DNA of 53,925 nt from Spirochaetota bacterium. GTDB taxonomy: Bacteria; Spirochaetota; Spirochaetia; JABEVK01. The notes below the pieces were generated by a model, which worked only from the letters and a program-made list of their open reading frames with translations, made no database searches and had not been told where the DNA came from. Shown one piece after another: positions 8,544 through 17,781 of this stretch. The position numbers were made by a program, and so were the translations under genes. The stretch lies in NCBI GenBank assembly GCA_020049045.1, contig JAIFLN010000084.1, forward strand, positions 1-53,925, read 5' to 3'. Position 1 is the stretch's first letter; each line of letters starts with the position of its first letter.

Positions 8544-9853
8544 TGATGGCCTCCCGTCAAAGGCAACTCCCTGTGAGTGAAGGACTTAGGATCGGAACCA
8601 GAATAGTGGGCCACGAGATGGCCTTTTCCGTAGAGCTTATATTTGTAGATCACCAGTCCCTCGAGGCCCACGGGTCCCCGAGCATGAATTTTCGCCGTAC
8701 TGACGCCTACCTCAGCACCCAGACCATAGCGGAAACCATCGGCAAACCGGGTGGACGCATTCCAGAAAACGTTGGCGCTGTCGACTTCGCTCATAAAGCG
8801 TTCCGCCGTGGAACGGTTTTCAGTAACGATGGCATCGGTGTGCTTGCTGCCATACGTGTTGATATGGCCGATGGCCTCATCGAGATTCCCAACAACCTTG
8901 ATGGAAAGGATGAGATCCAAGTACTCGGTCTCCCAGTCCTCCTCCACAGCTTCTTCAATGGTAGGCAGATACTTCCTGGTCTCAGCGTCACCGCGAAGCA
9001 CTACGGCCCGCGCCTCCATGGCCATACGGAGAGGAGGAAGCAAAAATGGAGCAATATCGCGGTGGATCAACAGGGTCTCGACAGCATTGCAAACAGCCAC
9101 GTACTGGGTCTTGGAGTCAACAATGATGGGAATTGCCTTGTCTACATCGGCGTTGCCGTCCACATAGATGTGGCAAAGTCCGTCCGCGTGCCCCAGCACC
9201 GGAATGGTCGTGTTCTTCATGATGTATTGAACAAATTCATTGCTGCCGCGGGGAATGATAAGGTCGACCGAGTCGGTGAGTTCCAGCAGGGTTTTCACAT
9301 CTTCGCGGGTTTCTGCCAGATGGAGCCACCCCTTGGGCAGACCTGCTTTGACTCCGGCAGCGAGCATCAAGTCTGCCAGCAGCCGGTTGGAGTGTTTGGC
9401 TTCGCTTCCGCCTTTGAGAATCACGGCATTGCCGCTTTTCAGTGCCAAACCGGCCATTTGCACCAAGGCGTCGGGTCGGCTCTCGAAGATCATTGCCACC
9501 ACGCCCAGCGGACAGGTGACCTGATACAGCTCCAGACCCTGATCGAGCTCTCGGGCACTCAGGGTACGGCCAACCGGATCGGGCAGACGCACCAGGGCCT
9601 CGAGTCCCTGGGCGGCCCCTTCAATTTTCTCCCCCTGAAATTTCAACCGGATCATCAAGGGTTTTTCCAGGCCGACAACCTCTGCTTCCTCGAGGTCCTT
9701 CTGATTGGCTTCGGCAATGCTCTGGGCATTTTGCCGGAGGGCTTGAGCCATTGCCGCCAGGGCTCCGTCTTTCACTGAGGTTTTCAAGGAGGCCAGTGTG
9801 GGAGTAAGGGCCTTCATAGACCTGGCTGCGACGCGAAGCGAGGGGGTACTCAT
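8540..9853 (-). CDS. proA: Gamma-glutamyl phosphate reductase
   Basis: This enzyme reduces glutamyl phosphate with NADPH to glutamate semialdehyde, the second proline step. The 437-residue length is typical. The aldehyde-dehydrogenase-like fold shows FESRPDALVQMAGLALKSGNAVILKGG, IPRGSNEFV, GHADGLCH and the catalytic-Cys region YVAVCNAVETLL. The frame is open to 10348, far into divergent topA, but ATG at 9853 (MSTPSLRVAARSMK) is where family similarity begins. Upstream of it is a -10 (TATCTT) ending seven bases before the ATG and no Shine-Dalgarno sequence, suggesting a leaderless message. proB follows with overlapping codons. Confidence 0.95.
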   Translation of the reverse strand: MSTPSLRVAARSMKALTPTLASLKTSVKDGALAAMAQALRQNAQSIAEANQKDLEEAEVVGLEKPLMIRLKFQGEKIEGAAQGLEALVRLPDPVGRTLSARELDQGLELYQVTCPLGVVAMIFESRPDALVQMAGLALKSGNAVILKGGSEAKHSNRLLADLMLAAGVKAGLPKGWLHLAETREDVKTLLELTDSVDLIIPRGSNEFVQYIMKNTTIPVLGHADGLCHIYVDGNADVDKAIPIIVDSKTQYVAVCNAVETLLIHRDIAPFLLPPLRMAMEARAVVLRGDAETRKYLPTIEEAVEEDWETEYLDLILSIKVVGNLDEAIGHINTYGSKHTDAIVTENRSTAERFMSEVDSANVFWNASTRFADGFRYGLGAEVGVSTAKIHARGPVGLEGLVIYKYKLYGKGHLVAHYSGSDPKSFTHRELPLTGGHH

Positions 9854-9860
9854 GGCGCCG

Positions 9861-9889
9861 AAGATACCATGAAGGAAGGACTTGGTAAA
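9861..9889 (-). promoter_or_regulatory. Candidate sigma70-type promoter for proA-proB
   Basis: On the minus strand TTTACC (9889-9884), 17 bases, then TATCTT (9866-9861). The -10 box ends seven bases before the proA ATG. The match is moderate. Confidence 0.45.
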
Positions 9890-9934
9890 AGGGGGCTTGA
9901 AGTTTCCCTGATTTTGTTCATTGTTAGTGGAGCC

Positions 9935-12520
9935 ATGGAAAAGAACGTTCTGGTCATTGTAGAGTCGCCCACCAAGGCTCGGACCATCAAGCAATTCCTC
10001 CCCGCCCGCTTCCAAGTCGAAGCCAGTGTCGGTCATATCCGTGATCTTCCGCAGACTGCAGCTGAAATTCCAGCATCGGTCAAGGCGGAAGCCTGGTCGC
10101 GCCTCGGAATCGATGTCGACAAAGACTTCACTCCTCTCTATGTCGTTCCCAAGGACAAAGCGGCCTTGGTGCGGCAATTGAAAGCCCTGGTAAAGGAAGC
10201 CGGAGAGATTTACCTGGCAACGGACGAAGACCGCGAGGGAGAGAGCATTTCCTGGCATCTGCTCGACGTTTTGAAACCCAAGGTACCTGTCAAGCGCATG
10301 GTGTTTCACGAGATCACAGAGCGGGCCATCCATGAGGCACTCGACCATACCCGCACCATAGATATGAACCTTGTCAACGCCCAGGAAACCCGGCGCATTC
10401 TTGACCGCCTTTACGGTTATACGCTCAGTCCCCTGATCTGGAAAAAGGTTGCCTACGGCCTTTCAGCGGGCCGTGTTCAAAGTCCCGGGCTCCGCCTTCT
10501 TGTCGAACGGGAACTAGCCCGCTGCCGGTTCAAAAGCGCCGAATACTGGGACCTGAAAGTTACCCTGAAGAAGACCGACGGAAAGGGTTCTGCTTTTGAA
10601 GCAAAACTTGCCGAGGTAAAAGGCCGGAAGGTCGCGAGCGGTAAAGATTTCGATCCCGAGACGGGGTTGCTCAATCCTGGCAGCAAGGCGGTCCTTTTGT
10701 CGGCGGATGAAGCCGCCGCCCTTGAAAAAGCTGTCAAAAGCTCTTCTTGGTCCGTCACCGAAGTCAACGAAAAAGAAACGGTCCAAAAACCCATGGACCC
10801 GTTCACCACCAGTACCTTGCAGCAGGAGGCCAACCGAAAACTGGGGTTGGCCACCAAGGATACCATGCGGGTAGCTCAGAAGTTGTATGAAGAAGGCTTC
10901 ATCACCTACATGAGAACCGACAGTCCTTCGTTGAGCCAGGAAGCCCTCACCGGGGCCCGTCAGACCATTGCCGAAATGTTCGGCGCCGAATACCTTCCGG
11001 CCCAGGCACGTCAGTACAGTGCCAAGTCGGGTTCCGCTCAGGAAGCCCATGAGGCTATCCGTCCCGCCCTTCCCTTTCGGACCCCTGAAACCACAGGGCT
11101 TACCGGGAGAGAACGGGCCCTCTACGAACTGATCTGGAAACGTACTCTCGCCAGTCAGATGGCGGAAGCCCGCAAATCGATTGTTAACGCCAAGATTTCT
11201 TCTGGAGACGCACTGTTCACCGCCAGCGGAGTCCGGATCCTCTTTCCTGGTTTCTTACGGGTCTATGTTGAGGGCTCCGACGATCCCGATCAGGCCCTCG
11301 ATAACATGGAAGTACTCCTCCCACCGTTGAAAATGGCCGATCCTCTAACCCCTGAAACGCTGGCAGCCGAACGGCATTTGACCAAACCCCCGGCCCGATT
11401 CACCGAAGCCGCTCTGGTTCAGCGGCTGGAGAAAGAAGGAATTGGCCGACCGTCCACCTACGCTACCATTATTGCCACCTTGCAGGAACGGGGGTATGTG
11501 TTCCGCAAAGAAAACACCTTGGTACCGACGTTCACGGGGATGGCCGTTACGGCTCTACTCGAAACAAACTTTCCTCAGCTGGTCGACTATGAATTCACGT
11601 CCCGCATGGAAAAAAGTCTGGACGAAATAGCCCTGGGTGAACACGACCGCCTGGCGTATTTGAAGGAATTCTATAACGGCGCAGCCGGTCTCAATGAAGT
11701 GGTGGCCCGGACTGAGAAAACGATCGATGCGACGACCAGCCGTTCGCTCAACCTGCCACAGCTGCGACCTGATCAGACAATCAAAATCGGCCGGTTTGGC
11801 CCTTATATTGTCGAGCCCCGAGAAGATGGCACGGAAACCAAAGCCAGTTTACCGGAAGATCAAGCACCTGCTGACCTGAAAGCGAGCGATGTGGCAGGTT
11901 TGCTCACACGCCAGGAATCGGGTCCCCAATCCCTGGGCGTCGAACCGGTCACCGGTCTTCCCGTCTATGCCTTAACCGGCCGTTTTGGCCCCCACCTCCA
12001 GCTGGGCGATAAAGCAGAGGGATTCAAGCCGCGGACTGTCAGCCTTCCCAAAGGAATCACTCTCGAGACAGTGACTTTCGAAGACGCACTGAAACTGCTG
12101 TCTCTCCCCCGTACCTTGGGAAATCATCCCCAGCTCGGCCATCCAATCACGGCGAACAACGGACGTTTTGGTCCCTATATCGCCTGCAACGGCGAATTCC
12201 GCTCGCTGAAGAAGGGCGATGATCTGTTTGAAGTCACTTTGGAACGGGCATTGGAACTATTTTCCGAAGAGAAAAAAAGCCGGACCACCGCCAATGTCAT
12301 CAAAGAATTCGCTGTCGGTGAAGGCGGCCTGAAACGCAAAGTCACGGTGATTGCGGGCAAATACGGTGCCTATATGAAGTCTGGTGTGCGTAATATTGGC
12401 CTCCCCGAAGATAAGAAGACTCCAGAAGCAGCGGCCAAACTCACTGCGGAAGAAGTTTTTGCCTTAGTGGAAAAACCTGTCGTGCCCAAGGGCAAAGCTG
12501 CCGCAAAGAAAAAAAAGTAA
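9935..12520 (+). CDS. topA: DNA topoisomerase I
   Basis: A type IA topoisomerase that relaxes negative supercoils. The TOPRIM domain (residues 1-150) shows VIVESPTKA and TDEDREGE. The catalytic Tyr is Y325 in ITYMRTDS. The IERPSTYA-type loop appears as GIGRPSTYA. Instead of the Cys4 zinc fingers of the E. coli enzyme, the C-terminus (about 610-850) holds about four 'GRFGPY'-type topoisomerase C-terminal repeats (KIGRFGPYI, LTGRFGPHL, NNGRFGPYI, IAGKYGAYM) and a Lys-rich tail (KGKAAAKKKK), as in actinobacterial and some other TopA proteins. The frame is open from 9869, but family similarity starts at MEKNVLVIVESP (9935), so I use that ATG. It is divergent from proA. Confidence 0.96.
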   Translation: MEKNVLVIVESPTKARTIKQFLPARFQVEASVGHIRDLPQTAAEIPASVKAEAWSRLGIDVDKDFTPLYVVPKDKAALVRQLKALVKEAGEIYLATDEDREGESISWHLLDVLKPKVPVKRMVFHEITERAIHEALDHTRTIDMNLVNAQETRRILDRLYGYTLSPLIWKKVAYGLSAGRVQSPGLRLLVERELARCRFKSAEYWDLKVTLKKTDGKGSAFEAKLAEVKGRKVASGKDFDPETGLLNPGSKAVLLSADEAAALEKAVKSSSWSVTEVNEKETVQKPMDPFTTSTLQQEANRKLGLATKDTMRVAQKLYEEGFITYMRTDSPSLSQEALTGARQTIAEMFGAEYLPAQARQYSAKSGSAQEAHEAIRPALPFRTPETTGLTGRERALYELIWKRTLASQMAEARKSIVNAKISSGDALFTASGVRILFPGFLRVYVEGSDDPDQALDNMEVLLPPLKMADPLTPETLAAERHLTKPPARFTEAALVQRLEKEGIGRPSTYATIIATLQERGYVFRKENTLVPTFTGMAVTALLETNFPQLVDYEFTSRMEKSLDEIALGEHDRLAYLKEFYNGAAGLNEVVARTEKTIDATTSRSLNLPQLRPDQTIKIGRFGPYIVEPREDGTETKASLPEDQAPADLKASDVAGLLTRQESGPQSLGVEPVTGLPVYALTGRFGPHLQLGDKAEGFKPRTVSLPKGITLETVTFEDALKLLSLPRTLGNHPQLGHPITANNGRFGPYIACNGEFRSLKKGDDLFEVTLERALELFSEEKKSRTTANVIKEFAVGEGGLKRKVTVIAGKYGAYMKSGVRNIGLPEDKKTPEAAAKLTAEEVFALVEKPVVPKGKAAAKKKK

Positions 12521-12563
12521 CGAATTCTGAAGCAAACATGCTCTTTTTCCTGTTTAGGAGAGC

Positions 12564-13949
12564 ATGGACGAACGCCTTGAAGCGGCCCTGAAAACCTGGG
12601 GCATTTCTTATCTCTTTCCTTATCAAGAACTCGTGATTCAAGGTCTGCTTGACCGCGAAGCAGTCCGGCAGGCTGTTATCCTTCCGACGGGAGCCGGAAA
12701 GAGCCTTTGTTTTCAACTGCCCGCGGCTTTGTTTGAGAATCCTACCCTGGTCGTGTACCCCCTCAGATCTTTGACGGCTGATCAGAAGCGGCGCAGTGAT
12801 CAGGCGGGTCTTACGACCGTGATATTGCAGGGGGGACAGACCAAACCACAGCGCCAGCAAGTCTGGGACAAGCTTGCAGCCGGAAAGGTCAAACTCATCC
12901 TCTCCAATCCCGAAACCTTAGCGCAGCCCAAGGTTTTGCGGGAGTTGCAAAAGGTTGCCTTGAGCCATGCGGTGATCGACGAGGCGCACTGTGTTGAGCT
13001 TTGGGGAAACAGCTTCCGACCCGGTTATCGAGAACTGGGTTCGGTACTGAAAAAGCTTGAAGTCCCACGAATCACGGCCTTCACTGCGACCGCTACCAGC
13101 AGAATTGTCGAGGATTGGGCGCAGTCCCTGTTTGGAGGAGAGGCTTTCTCCTTGATCAGAGCTACGGCCGACCGTCCCAATCTGGATTTTGTCCATGAGC
13201 CCTATCTTTCCCTTCGCCGAAGCCTCCCGAGGGCCGTGTTGCGGGAGGCCCGGCCTGCCTTGGTCTTCTGCCGCAGCAGAGAGCAAGTGAGACGATGGGC
13301 CCACCACTTGCACAGAGAAACCGCCCTCGATGTTCGCTTTTACCACGCAGGTCTCACCCGTGAAGAAAAGACAGGCATAGAGCAATGGTTTTTCCAATCG
13401 CAGGATGGAGTGCTTCTGGCGACAAATGCCTATGGTATGGGCGTTGACAAGTCTGGGATCCGAACAGTTTTTCATCTCGAGGAGGCACCGGGTCCTGAAG
13501 ATTATTTGCAGGAGGCAGGCCGGGCTGGACGCGACGGGAATCCAGCCAGGGCCATCCTGTTTGTACGCGCCAAGGCGAAAAAGGCAGTCTGCACCTGCCG
13601 CCGGGCAACCCTGCTGTCAGCTTTCGGAGAAGAGGCACCCGCCTGTTCAGGTTGCGATGTCTGCCGAGGGCAAGACAGCGTACCGCCACCGGATCTCAGC
13701 CCCGTATTGCGAAGGCTGGAAAAAGCGGTTCACCGCCTTGACCGGGAAGAAGTCAGAAGTTTTTTAGCAGGCCGGATCCCCCCGGCTCTTTGGGAGTCGG
13801 GTCTTCCCCAAGTGCCGGGCTGGGGGCTCTGGAAAGATGAAGACGACTTGACTGTACGGGAACTATGGAAGGCTCTCGAGGAAGGGGAATGGCTGAAGTT
13901 TCATGAGAGAGGTCTTTGGAAAGGTCTGCTAAAGCCACTTCCAGTCTAG
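12564..13949 (+). CDS. recQ: RecQ-family ATP-dependent DNA helicase, short form
   Basis: A superfamily 2, 3'-5' DNA helicase for recombination and repair. Walker A is PTGAGKS (near residue 44), the DEAH box with aromatic-rich loop is DEAHCVELWGNSFRP, motif III is TATAT, and motif VI is QEAGRAGRDG. A zinc site (CRRATLL...C.GCDVC, about residues 345-373) is present. The protein is 461 residues, shorter than the roughly 600 of E. coli RecQ. After the zinc site only about 90 residues remain, so the winged-helix part looks reduced and the HRDC domain is absent. AGGAG precedes the ATG. It follows topA by 43 bases and may be co-transcribed with it. Confidence 0.9.
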   Translation: MDERLEAALKTWGISYLFPYQELVIQGLLDREAVRQAVILPTGAGKSLCFQLPAALFENPTLVVYPLRSLTADQKRRSDQAGLTTVILQGGQTKPQRQQVWDKLAAGKVKLILSNPETLAQPKVLRELQKVALSHAVIDEAHCVELWGNSFRPGYRELGSVLKKLEVPRITAFTATATSRIVEDWAQSLFGGEAFSLIRATADRPNLDFVHEPYLSLRRSLPRAVLREARPALVFCRSREQVRRWAHHLHRETALDVRFYHAGLTREEKTGIEQWFFQSQDGVLLATNAYGMGVDKSGIRTVFHLEEAPGPEDYLQEAGRAGRDGNPARAILFVRAKAKKAVCTCRRATLLSAFGEEAPACSGCDVCRGQDSVPPPDLSPVLRRLEKAVHRLDREEVRSFLAGRIPPALWESGLPQVPGWGLWKDEDDLTVRELWKALEEGEWLKFHERGLWKGLLKPLPV

Positions 13950-13960
13950 ATTTCCCCAGG

Positions 13961-13989
13961 TTGACAGCCCCATGTTGGAGCTCTAAAAT
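13961..13989 (+). promoter_or_regulatory. Strong sigma70-type promoter for the receiver-CheC-kinase operon
   Basis: TTGACA (13961-13966), a 17-base spacer, TAAAAT (13984-13989). The -10 ends six bases before the ATG at 13996 and there is no Shine-Dalgarno sequence between, so the transcript is predicted to start at or next to the A of the ATG. Confidence 0.7.
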
Positions 13990-13995
13990 ACTTGT

Positions 13996-14349
13996 ATGGC
14001 CAAGATTCTTGTCGTTGATGATTCGTGGGTTGCCCGCTTGGGTATGAACAAACTCCTGGTTTCTTTGGGCCATGAAGTCGTTGAGGCTCAGGATGGGAGT
14101 CAAGCCCTGGAATTGATCCGGCAGAATCCTCCCCAGGTTGTTTTCCTCGATCTTCTCATGCCTGGTTTGGATGGCTTTGGAGTCCTGGAAGCTCTGGCAC
14201 AGCAGAATAGTCTCGTGCCGGTCTTTGTGTTGTCCGCAGATATTCAAGAAACAACCCTTCAGAAGTGTCGGGAGCTCGGAGCCAAAGGGACTCTTCCCAA
14301 GCCCCCCACCCGGCAGGTAGTGGAATCCACACTCCGGGCATTTGTATGA
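13996..14349 (+). CDS. Single-domain response regulator (CheY-like receiver)
   Basis: A free-standing receiver of 117 residues. The acidic pocket is D8-D9, the phosphorylation site is D52 (FLDLLMP), S80 is the switch Ser/Thr, and K102 (LPKPP) is the conserved Lys, so it should be phosphorylatable. It lacks an output domain and therefore must act by protein contact, as CheY does. The next genes encode a CheC-type phosphatase and a histidine kinase, giving a complete phosphorylate/dephosphorylate set. It overlaps the CheC gene as ATGA. No chemotaxis genes occur in the window, so the target need not be the flagellar motor. Confidence 0.93.
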   Translation: MAKILVVDDSWVARLGMNKLLVSLGHEVVEAQDGSQALELIRQNPPQVVFLDLLMPGLDGFGVLEALAQQNSLVPVFVLSADIQETTLQKCRELGAKGTLPKPPTRQVVESTLRAFV

Positions 14350-14945
14350 TTTCTGAAAGAATTCTCGGCATCCTTCAAGAACTGATCAATATTGGGGTAG
14401 GCAAGGGTGCCCAGGTTCTAAACACCCTTCTGAGCCATCATGTCGTACTCGCAGTGCCGGAAGTGCTGGAGACAACCCAGCAAGGCATGGCGGAAGCCTT
14501 GGGGCTTGCACATTCCCAGGAGCTAGCCTGTGTACAGATGGGCTACCGTGGATCGATGCAGGGAGAAGTGCAGCTGCTTTTTCCTGTCGAGTCGGCAACA
14601 CAAATGGTCAACTTGATTATCGGTGACGGGTATGCCCCCGAAGAACTCGATTTCATACGACAGGCAACCTTGACGGAAGTAGGGAACATCGTCATTAATG
14701 CCGTCGTTGGGACCCTGAGCAATCTTCTTGGTTTTCAACTGCAATACACTTTGCCCGTGTACCGTGGCGGTACGATTGAGATGATCGAAGCCCAAGAAAG
14801 TGTGTCTTCCATGGAGATCATTCTCCTGGCGAAGACGACCTTCACCATCGAAGAATTGTCTCTCACCGGCAGCATGCTCTTGTTTTTCTCAATGCCCACC
14901 TATCGCAATCTAGAAGAAGCCGTTGAACATTATGTCCGCCACTGA
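14346..14945 (+). CDS. CheC-family receiver phosphatase
   Basis: CheC and FliY proteins remove phosphate from CheY-like receivers. This 199-residue protein has both active-site signatures of the family, E-x2-N-x22-P. The first is E12, N15 and P38; the second is E111, N114 and P137, each with exactly 22 residues between Asn and Pro. Both centres look intact, as in classical CheC. The start ATG overlaps the stop codon of the receiver gene, so the two proteins are probably made together, and the receiver at 13996 is the likely substrate. No CheD lies in the window. The stop codon overlaps the start region of the kinase. Confidence 0.9.
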   Translation: MISERILGILQELINIGVGKGAQVLNTLLSHHVVLAVPEVLETTQQGMAEALGLAHSQELACVQMGYRGSMQGEVQLLFPVESATQMVNLIIGDGYAPEELDFIRQATLTEVGNIVINAVVGTLSNLLGFQLQYTLPVYRGGTIEMIEAQESVSSMEIILLAKTTFTIEELSLTGSMLLFFSMPTYRNLEEAVEHYVRH

Positions 14946-15963
14946 TCTTTCAGTCCTTTCTCAAACCCACCGTCGGTTTGCCGATCTTGATCATCTGCCC
15001 ATTGGACTAGCTGTCTTGGACCAGAAGTTGAAGGTATTGTATTGGAACTCTGCTCTGGAAGAGTGGACTGGTTTTGTGCAAACCCAGGCCTTGGGGCGGT
15101 CCATGGCTGAGCTTAATTCCGAATGGAGTCTTCCACACTATAGCGAGCGTCTGTCCATGGTTTTTGAAGGGGGACCACCAGTTGTGTTCTCTCCCCTCCT
15201 CCATCCCAGAATCGTACCTATGGTTTCTACCCGAAATCGTTCCTTCCACGTCAAGGCAGTGGCGGTCAGCGACAGTCAAGGCGGTTGGTGGGCAATGCTG
15301 TCCATCGAAGATATCACCGTTCTTTCCCGCCGGGTCGAGGAACTGCGGGACCTCAGGACGCAGCAAGACCGTCTGATGCGCGAAATTCACCACCGTGTCA
15401 AGAACAACCTCAATATGATTTCGGGACTGATCACACTGCAAAAAAGTCAGGCGAAACCAGGAGCCGACCTGACATCGCTATCCGACCTCCAAAGCCGAAT
15501 TGTGGCACTCAGCGAAATTCACGATCTCCTTTACCATTCTTCCGACCTTTCTGCAGGCAGCAGCGCCGAATACCTGGAATCACTGGCTCACCTGTTACAC
15601 CAGAACCTTTCGCTGACAGGGAAGCACGAACTCCGTCTGAATTTAGACCATACCATCGTGCTGAAGACCGATACCACGGTTCTCCTGGGTCTGGTTCAAG
15701 CAGAGCTCATGACCAATGCCATGAAATACGGTTTAGCGGGAGGAAGGGGAGAATTTCTGGCATTAACCCTTTTGCGGCTGGGATCTCGTGAGTATTTGTA
15801 CGAATTATGCCACTCCGGCGACAGATTACCCGAGGATTTCAATCCCTCAACCTCGGAGGGGCTTGGTATGGTTCTGCTGACCGCTTATGCCGATCAGTTG
15901 GGAACTACCTTCTGCTGGTCGAAGGGAGATCCGACCCGCTTCTGGCTGAGGTTCAGTGAATGA
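14932..15963 (+). CDS. PAS-containing histidine kinase (HisKA_2 type)
   Basis: A 343-residue soluble sensor kinase with no membrane segment. A PAS domain (about residues 15-135) starts at LPIGLAVLDQKLKVLYWNSALEEWTG. The dimerisation domain has EIHHRVKNNLNMISG, the HisKA_2 signature, with H153 as the likely phosphoacceptor. The ATPase domain (about 230-343) has an N-box (ELMTNAMKYG) and a G-box (GLGMVLL). I chose ATG 14932 over 14923 because it gives the short overlap typical of this operon. The probable partner is the receiver two genes upstream. It overlaps pth as ATGA. Confidence 0.92.
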   Translation: MSATDLSVLSQTHRRFADLDHLPIGLAVLDQKLKVLYWNSALEEWTGFVQTQALGRSMAELNSEWSLPHYSERLSMVFEGGPPVVFSPLLHPRIVPMVSTRNRSFHVKAVAVSDSQGGWWAMLSIEDITVLSRRVEELRDLRTQQDRLMREIHHRVKNNLNMISGLITLQKSQAKPGADLTSLSDLQSRIVALSEIHDLLYHSSDLSAGSSAEYLESLAHLLHQNLSLTGKHELRLNLDHTIVLKTDTTVLLGLVQAELMTNAMKYGLAGGRGEFLALTLLRLGSREYLYELCHSGDRLPEDFNPSTSEGLGMVLLTAYADQLGTTFCWSKGDPTRFWLRFSE

Positions 15964-16499
15964 CCATACCAGAAGCGCTGGTGTTTTTGGGAAACCCTGG
16001 AAAGGAATACGAAAGGACGAGACACAACGCCGGTTTTTTGCTGGCGGGCCGGTGGCCCCGAATTCAGGGTGCTTCCTGGCAGCAGAAATTCAAAGGTGAA
16101 TGGACATCGTTGCTCTGGGATGAAAAAAAGCGGTTTCTTCTCCGTCCTCTGACTTTTATGAACTCGGCCGGTGAAAGTGCCCAAGCCCTCGGCGAGTTCT
16201 TCAAGATTGCTCCCCAAGCTTGGATTGCCGTTCACGATGATATTGACTTGCCCTTCGGCGAAGTGAAGTTCCAGACCGGTGGAGGATTGGGAGGGCACAA
16301 CGGCCTGCGGTCGCTCAAACTCCATCTGGGAACCAATGAGTTTCATCGCCTGCGCATCGGCATTGGGCGTCCCGCACGAGGAGACGTTGCCTCCTTCGTC
16401 TTAGGACGCTTCACACCTGATGAGGAAATCGAACTGGAACGAGTCCTGGACAGAGCCTTAGGGCTGCTGGAACAGGCTCTCGGTTCCCCTCAACGATGA
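15960..16499 (+). CDS. pth: Peptidyl-tRNA hydrolase
   Basis: An essential recycling enzyme that cleaves peptidyl-tRNA released from stalled ribosomes. The sequence shows FLGNPGKEYERTRHNAGF with catalytic H22, FMNSAGES, HDDIDLPFGEVK with the conserved Asp, and GGGLGGHNGLRS. At 179 residues the length is slightly below the usual 185-195. It starts inside the kinase stop codon (ATGA) and ends inside the avtA start (ATGA), so a housekeeping function is embedded in a signalling operon. Confidence 0.97.
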   Translation: MTIPEALVFLGNPGKEYERTRHNAGFLLAGRWPRIQGASWQQKFKGEWTSLLWDEKKRFLLRPLTFMNSAGESAQALGEFFKIAPQAWIAVHDDIDLPFGEVKFQTGGGLGGHNGLRSLKLHLGTNEFHRLRIGIGRPARGDVASFVLGRFTPDEEIELERVLDRALGLLEQALGSPQR

Positions 16500-17764
16500 T
16501 GAAATTCTCTCTTTTCGGACAACGTTTTACTCAGCAAGCCGGCATTCTTGAGCTTATGGAGGACCTGGGACGGGCTCTGGAAAGCCCAGAAGGCAAAATC
16601 ATGCTGGGAGGGGGAAACCCTGCTTCCATACCGGAAATGAACCGCATCTGGCGAAAACGCTTGAGTGAAATTCTATCTCAGGAAGGAGAGATCGAGGCCT
16701 TAGTCGCGCAATACGATGCCCCGGGCGGTAGGGAGAGTTTCAAACGGGCCATGGCGTCCTTCCTTTCCAGAAATTTCCATTGGGAGTTGGGTCCGGAAAA
16801 TATTGTCGTGACGGGAGGCAGTCAAGCCGGCTGCTTCCTGCTGTTCAACCTTTTGTCGGGCGAATTCGCCGGTGGACACCAGCGGAAAATTCTGTTTCCA
16901 TTGGCCCCCGAATATATCGGGTACGCCGACCAAGGCTTGAGTCCGGGGCAATTTGTCAGCCATCGTCCCAGGGTTGTTGAGGAAGAAGCTCCCTTTTTCA
17001 AATACTACGTCGATTTTTCCGACTTGACCGTCGGCCCGGAAATCGGAGCGTTGTGTGCAGGGCGTCCGACCAATCCGACGGGCAATGTCCTTACTGACGG
17101 CGAGGTGCACCACTTGGCGGGGTTGGCCCGTGATGCCGGGATTCCACTGATTCTCGACAATGCTTATGGAGCACCCTTCCCCTCCATCCTCTTCGAGCCG
17201 GTAGAACCCTATTGGGACAATAACACAGTGCTGTCGATGAGCCTTTCAAAGCTGGGGCTGCCCTCAGCCCGCACTGGAATTCTGGTGGCTCCTGAATCCG
17301 TTGCCAGCGCAGTCGCCTCCGCCAATGCCATTCTCAACCTCACAAACCCGGGACTCGGGCAAGCCTTGGTTCAACCGCTGATCGAAAACGACGCCCTCTT
17401 GATGCTGAGCCGGCAGGTGATCAAACCTTTCTATCTAGCAAGAAGAGACTTCGCCCTGGAAGTCGTGGCGAAGGTGTTCGGTCAGCGGTTTCCCTACAGG
17501 ATTCATCGGCCCCAAGGTTCGATCTTCCTTTGGTTCTGGTTTCCAACACTCACCATCGGCACCCGTGAATTGTACCGCCGCCTGAAGGAAAGGGGACTTT
17601 TGGTCGTACCAGGTGATGGTTTCTTCTTTGGTTTGGGACCCGAGGACCAGGACTGGACCCATCGCCGTCAGTGTGTGCGGGTTCATTACGCCAGGAAGCC
17701 CGAAGAGGTGGAAGCAGGGCTGAAGATTCTGGCCGACCTTGTGGAAGAAGCAGAACGGTCCTGA
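16496..17764 (+). CDS. avtA: Valine-pyruvate aminotransferase (AvtA-like)
   Basis: A PLP-dependent fold-type I aminotransferase that interconverts valine/2-oxoisovalerate with pyruvate/alanine. The whole 422-residue chain resembles E. coli AvtA: the N-terminus MKFSLFGQRFTQQAGILELMEDL, IMLGGGNPA, LFPLAPEYIGYAD, RPTNPTGNV, DNAYGAPFP, and SMSLSKLGLPSAR with K252 as the Schiff-base Lys. A second Met in the start region (ATGATG) leaves the exact start open by one codon. It overlaps pth, and radC follows 17 bases later. It could contribute to alanine and valine pools together with cimA, which feeds the isoleucine branch. Confidence 0.92.
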   Translation: MMKFSLFGQRFTQQAGILELMEDLGRALESPEGKIMLGGGNPASIPEMNRIWRKRLSEILSQEGEIEALVAQYDAPGGRESFKRAMASFLSRNFHWELGPENIVVTGGSQAGCFLLFNLLSGEFAGGHQRKILFPLAPEYIGYADQGLSPGQFVSHRPRVVEEEAPFFKYYVDFSDLTVGPEIGALCAGRPTNPTGNVLTDGEVHHLAGLARDAGIPLILDNAYGAPFPSILFEPVEPYWDNNTVLSMSLSKLGLPSARTGILVAPESVASAVASANAILNLTNPGLGQALVQPLIENDALLMLSRQVIKPFYLARRDFALEVVAKVFGQRFPYRIHRPQGSIFLWFWFPTLTIGTRELYRRLKERGLLVVPGDGFFFGLGPEDQDWTHRRQCVRVHYARKPEEVEAGLKILADLVEEAERS

Positions 17765-17781
17765 TTCCCGTCAGGGAGAAT

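Noticed and set aside
9854-10348. Extension of proA upstream of 9853
   Set aside because: The added residues lie antisense to topA and do not resemble the family.
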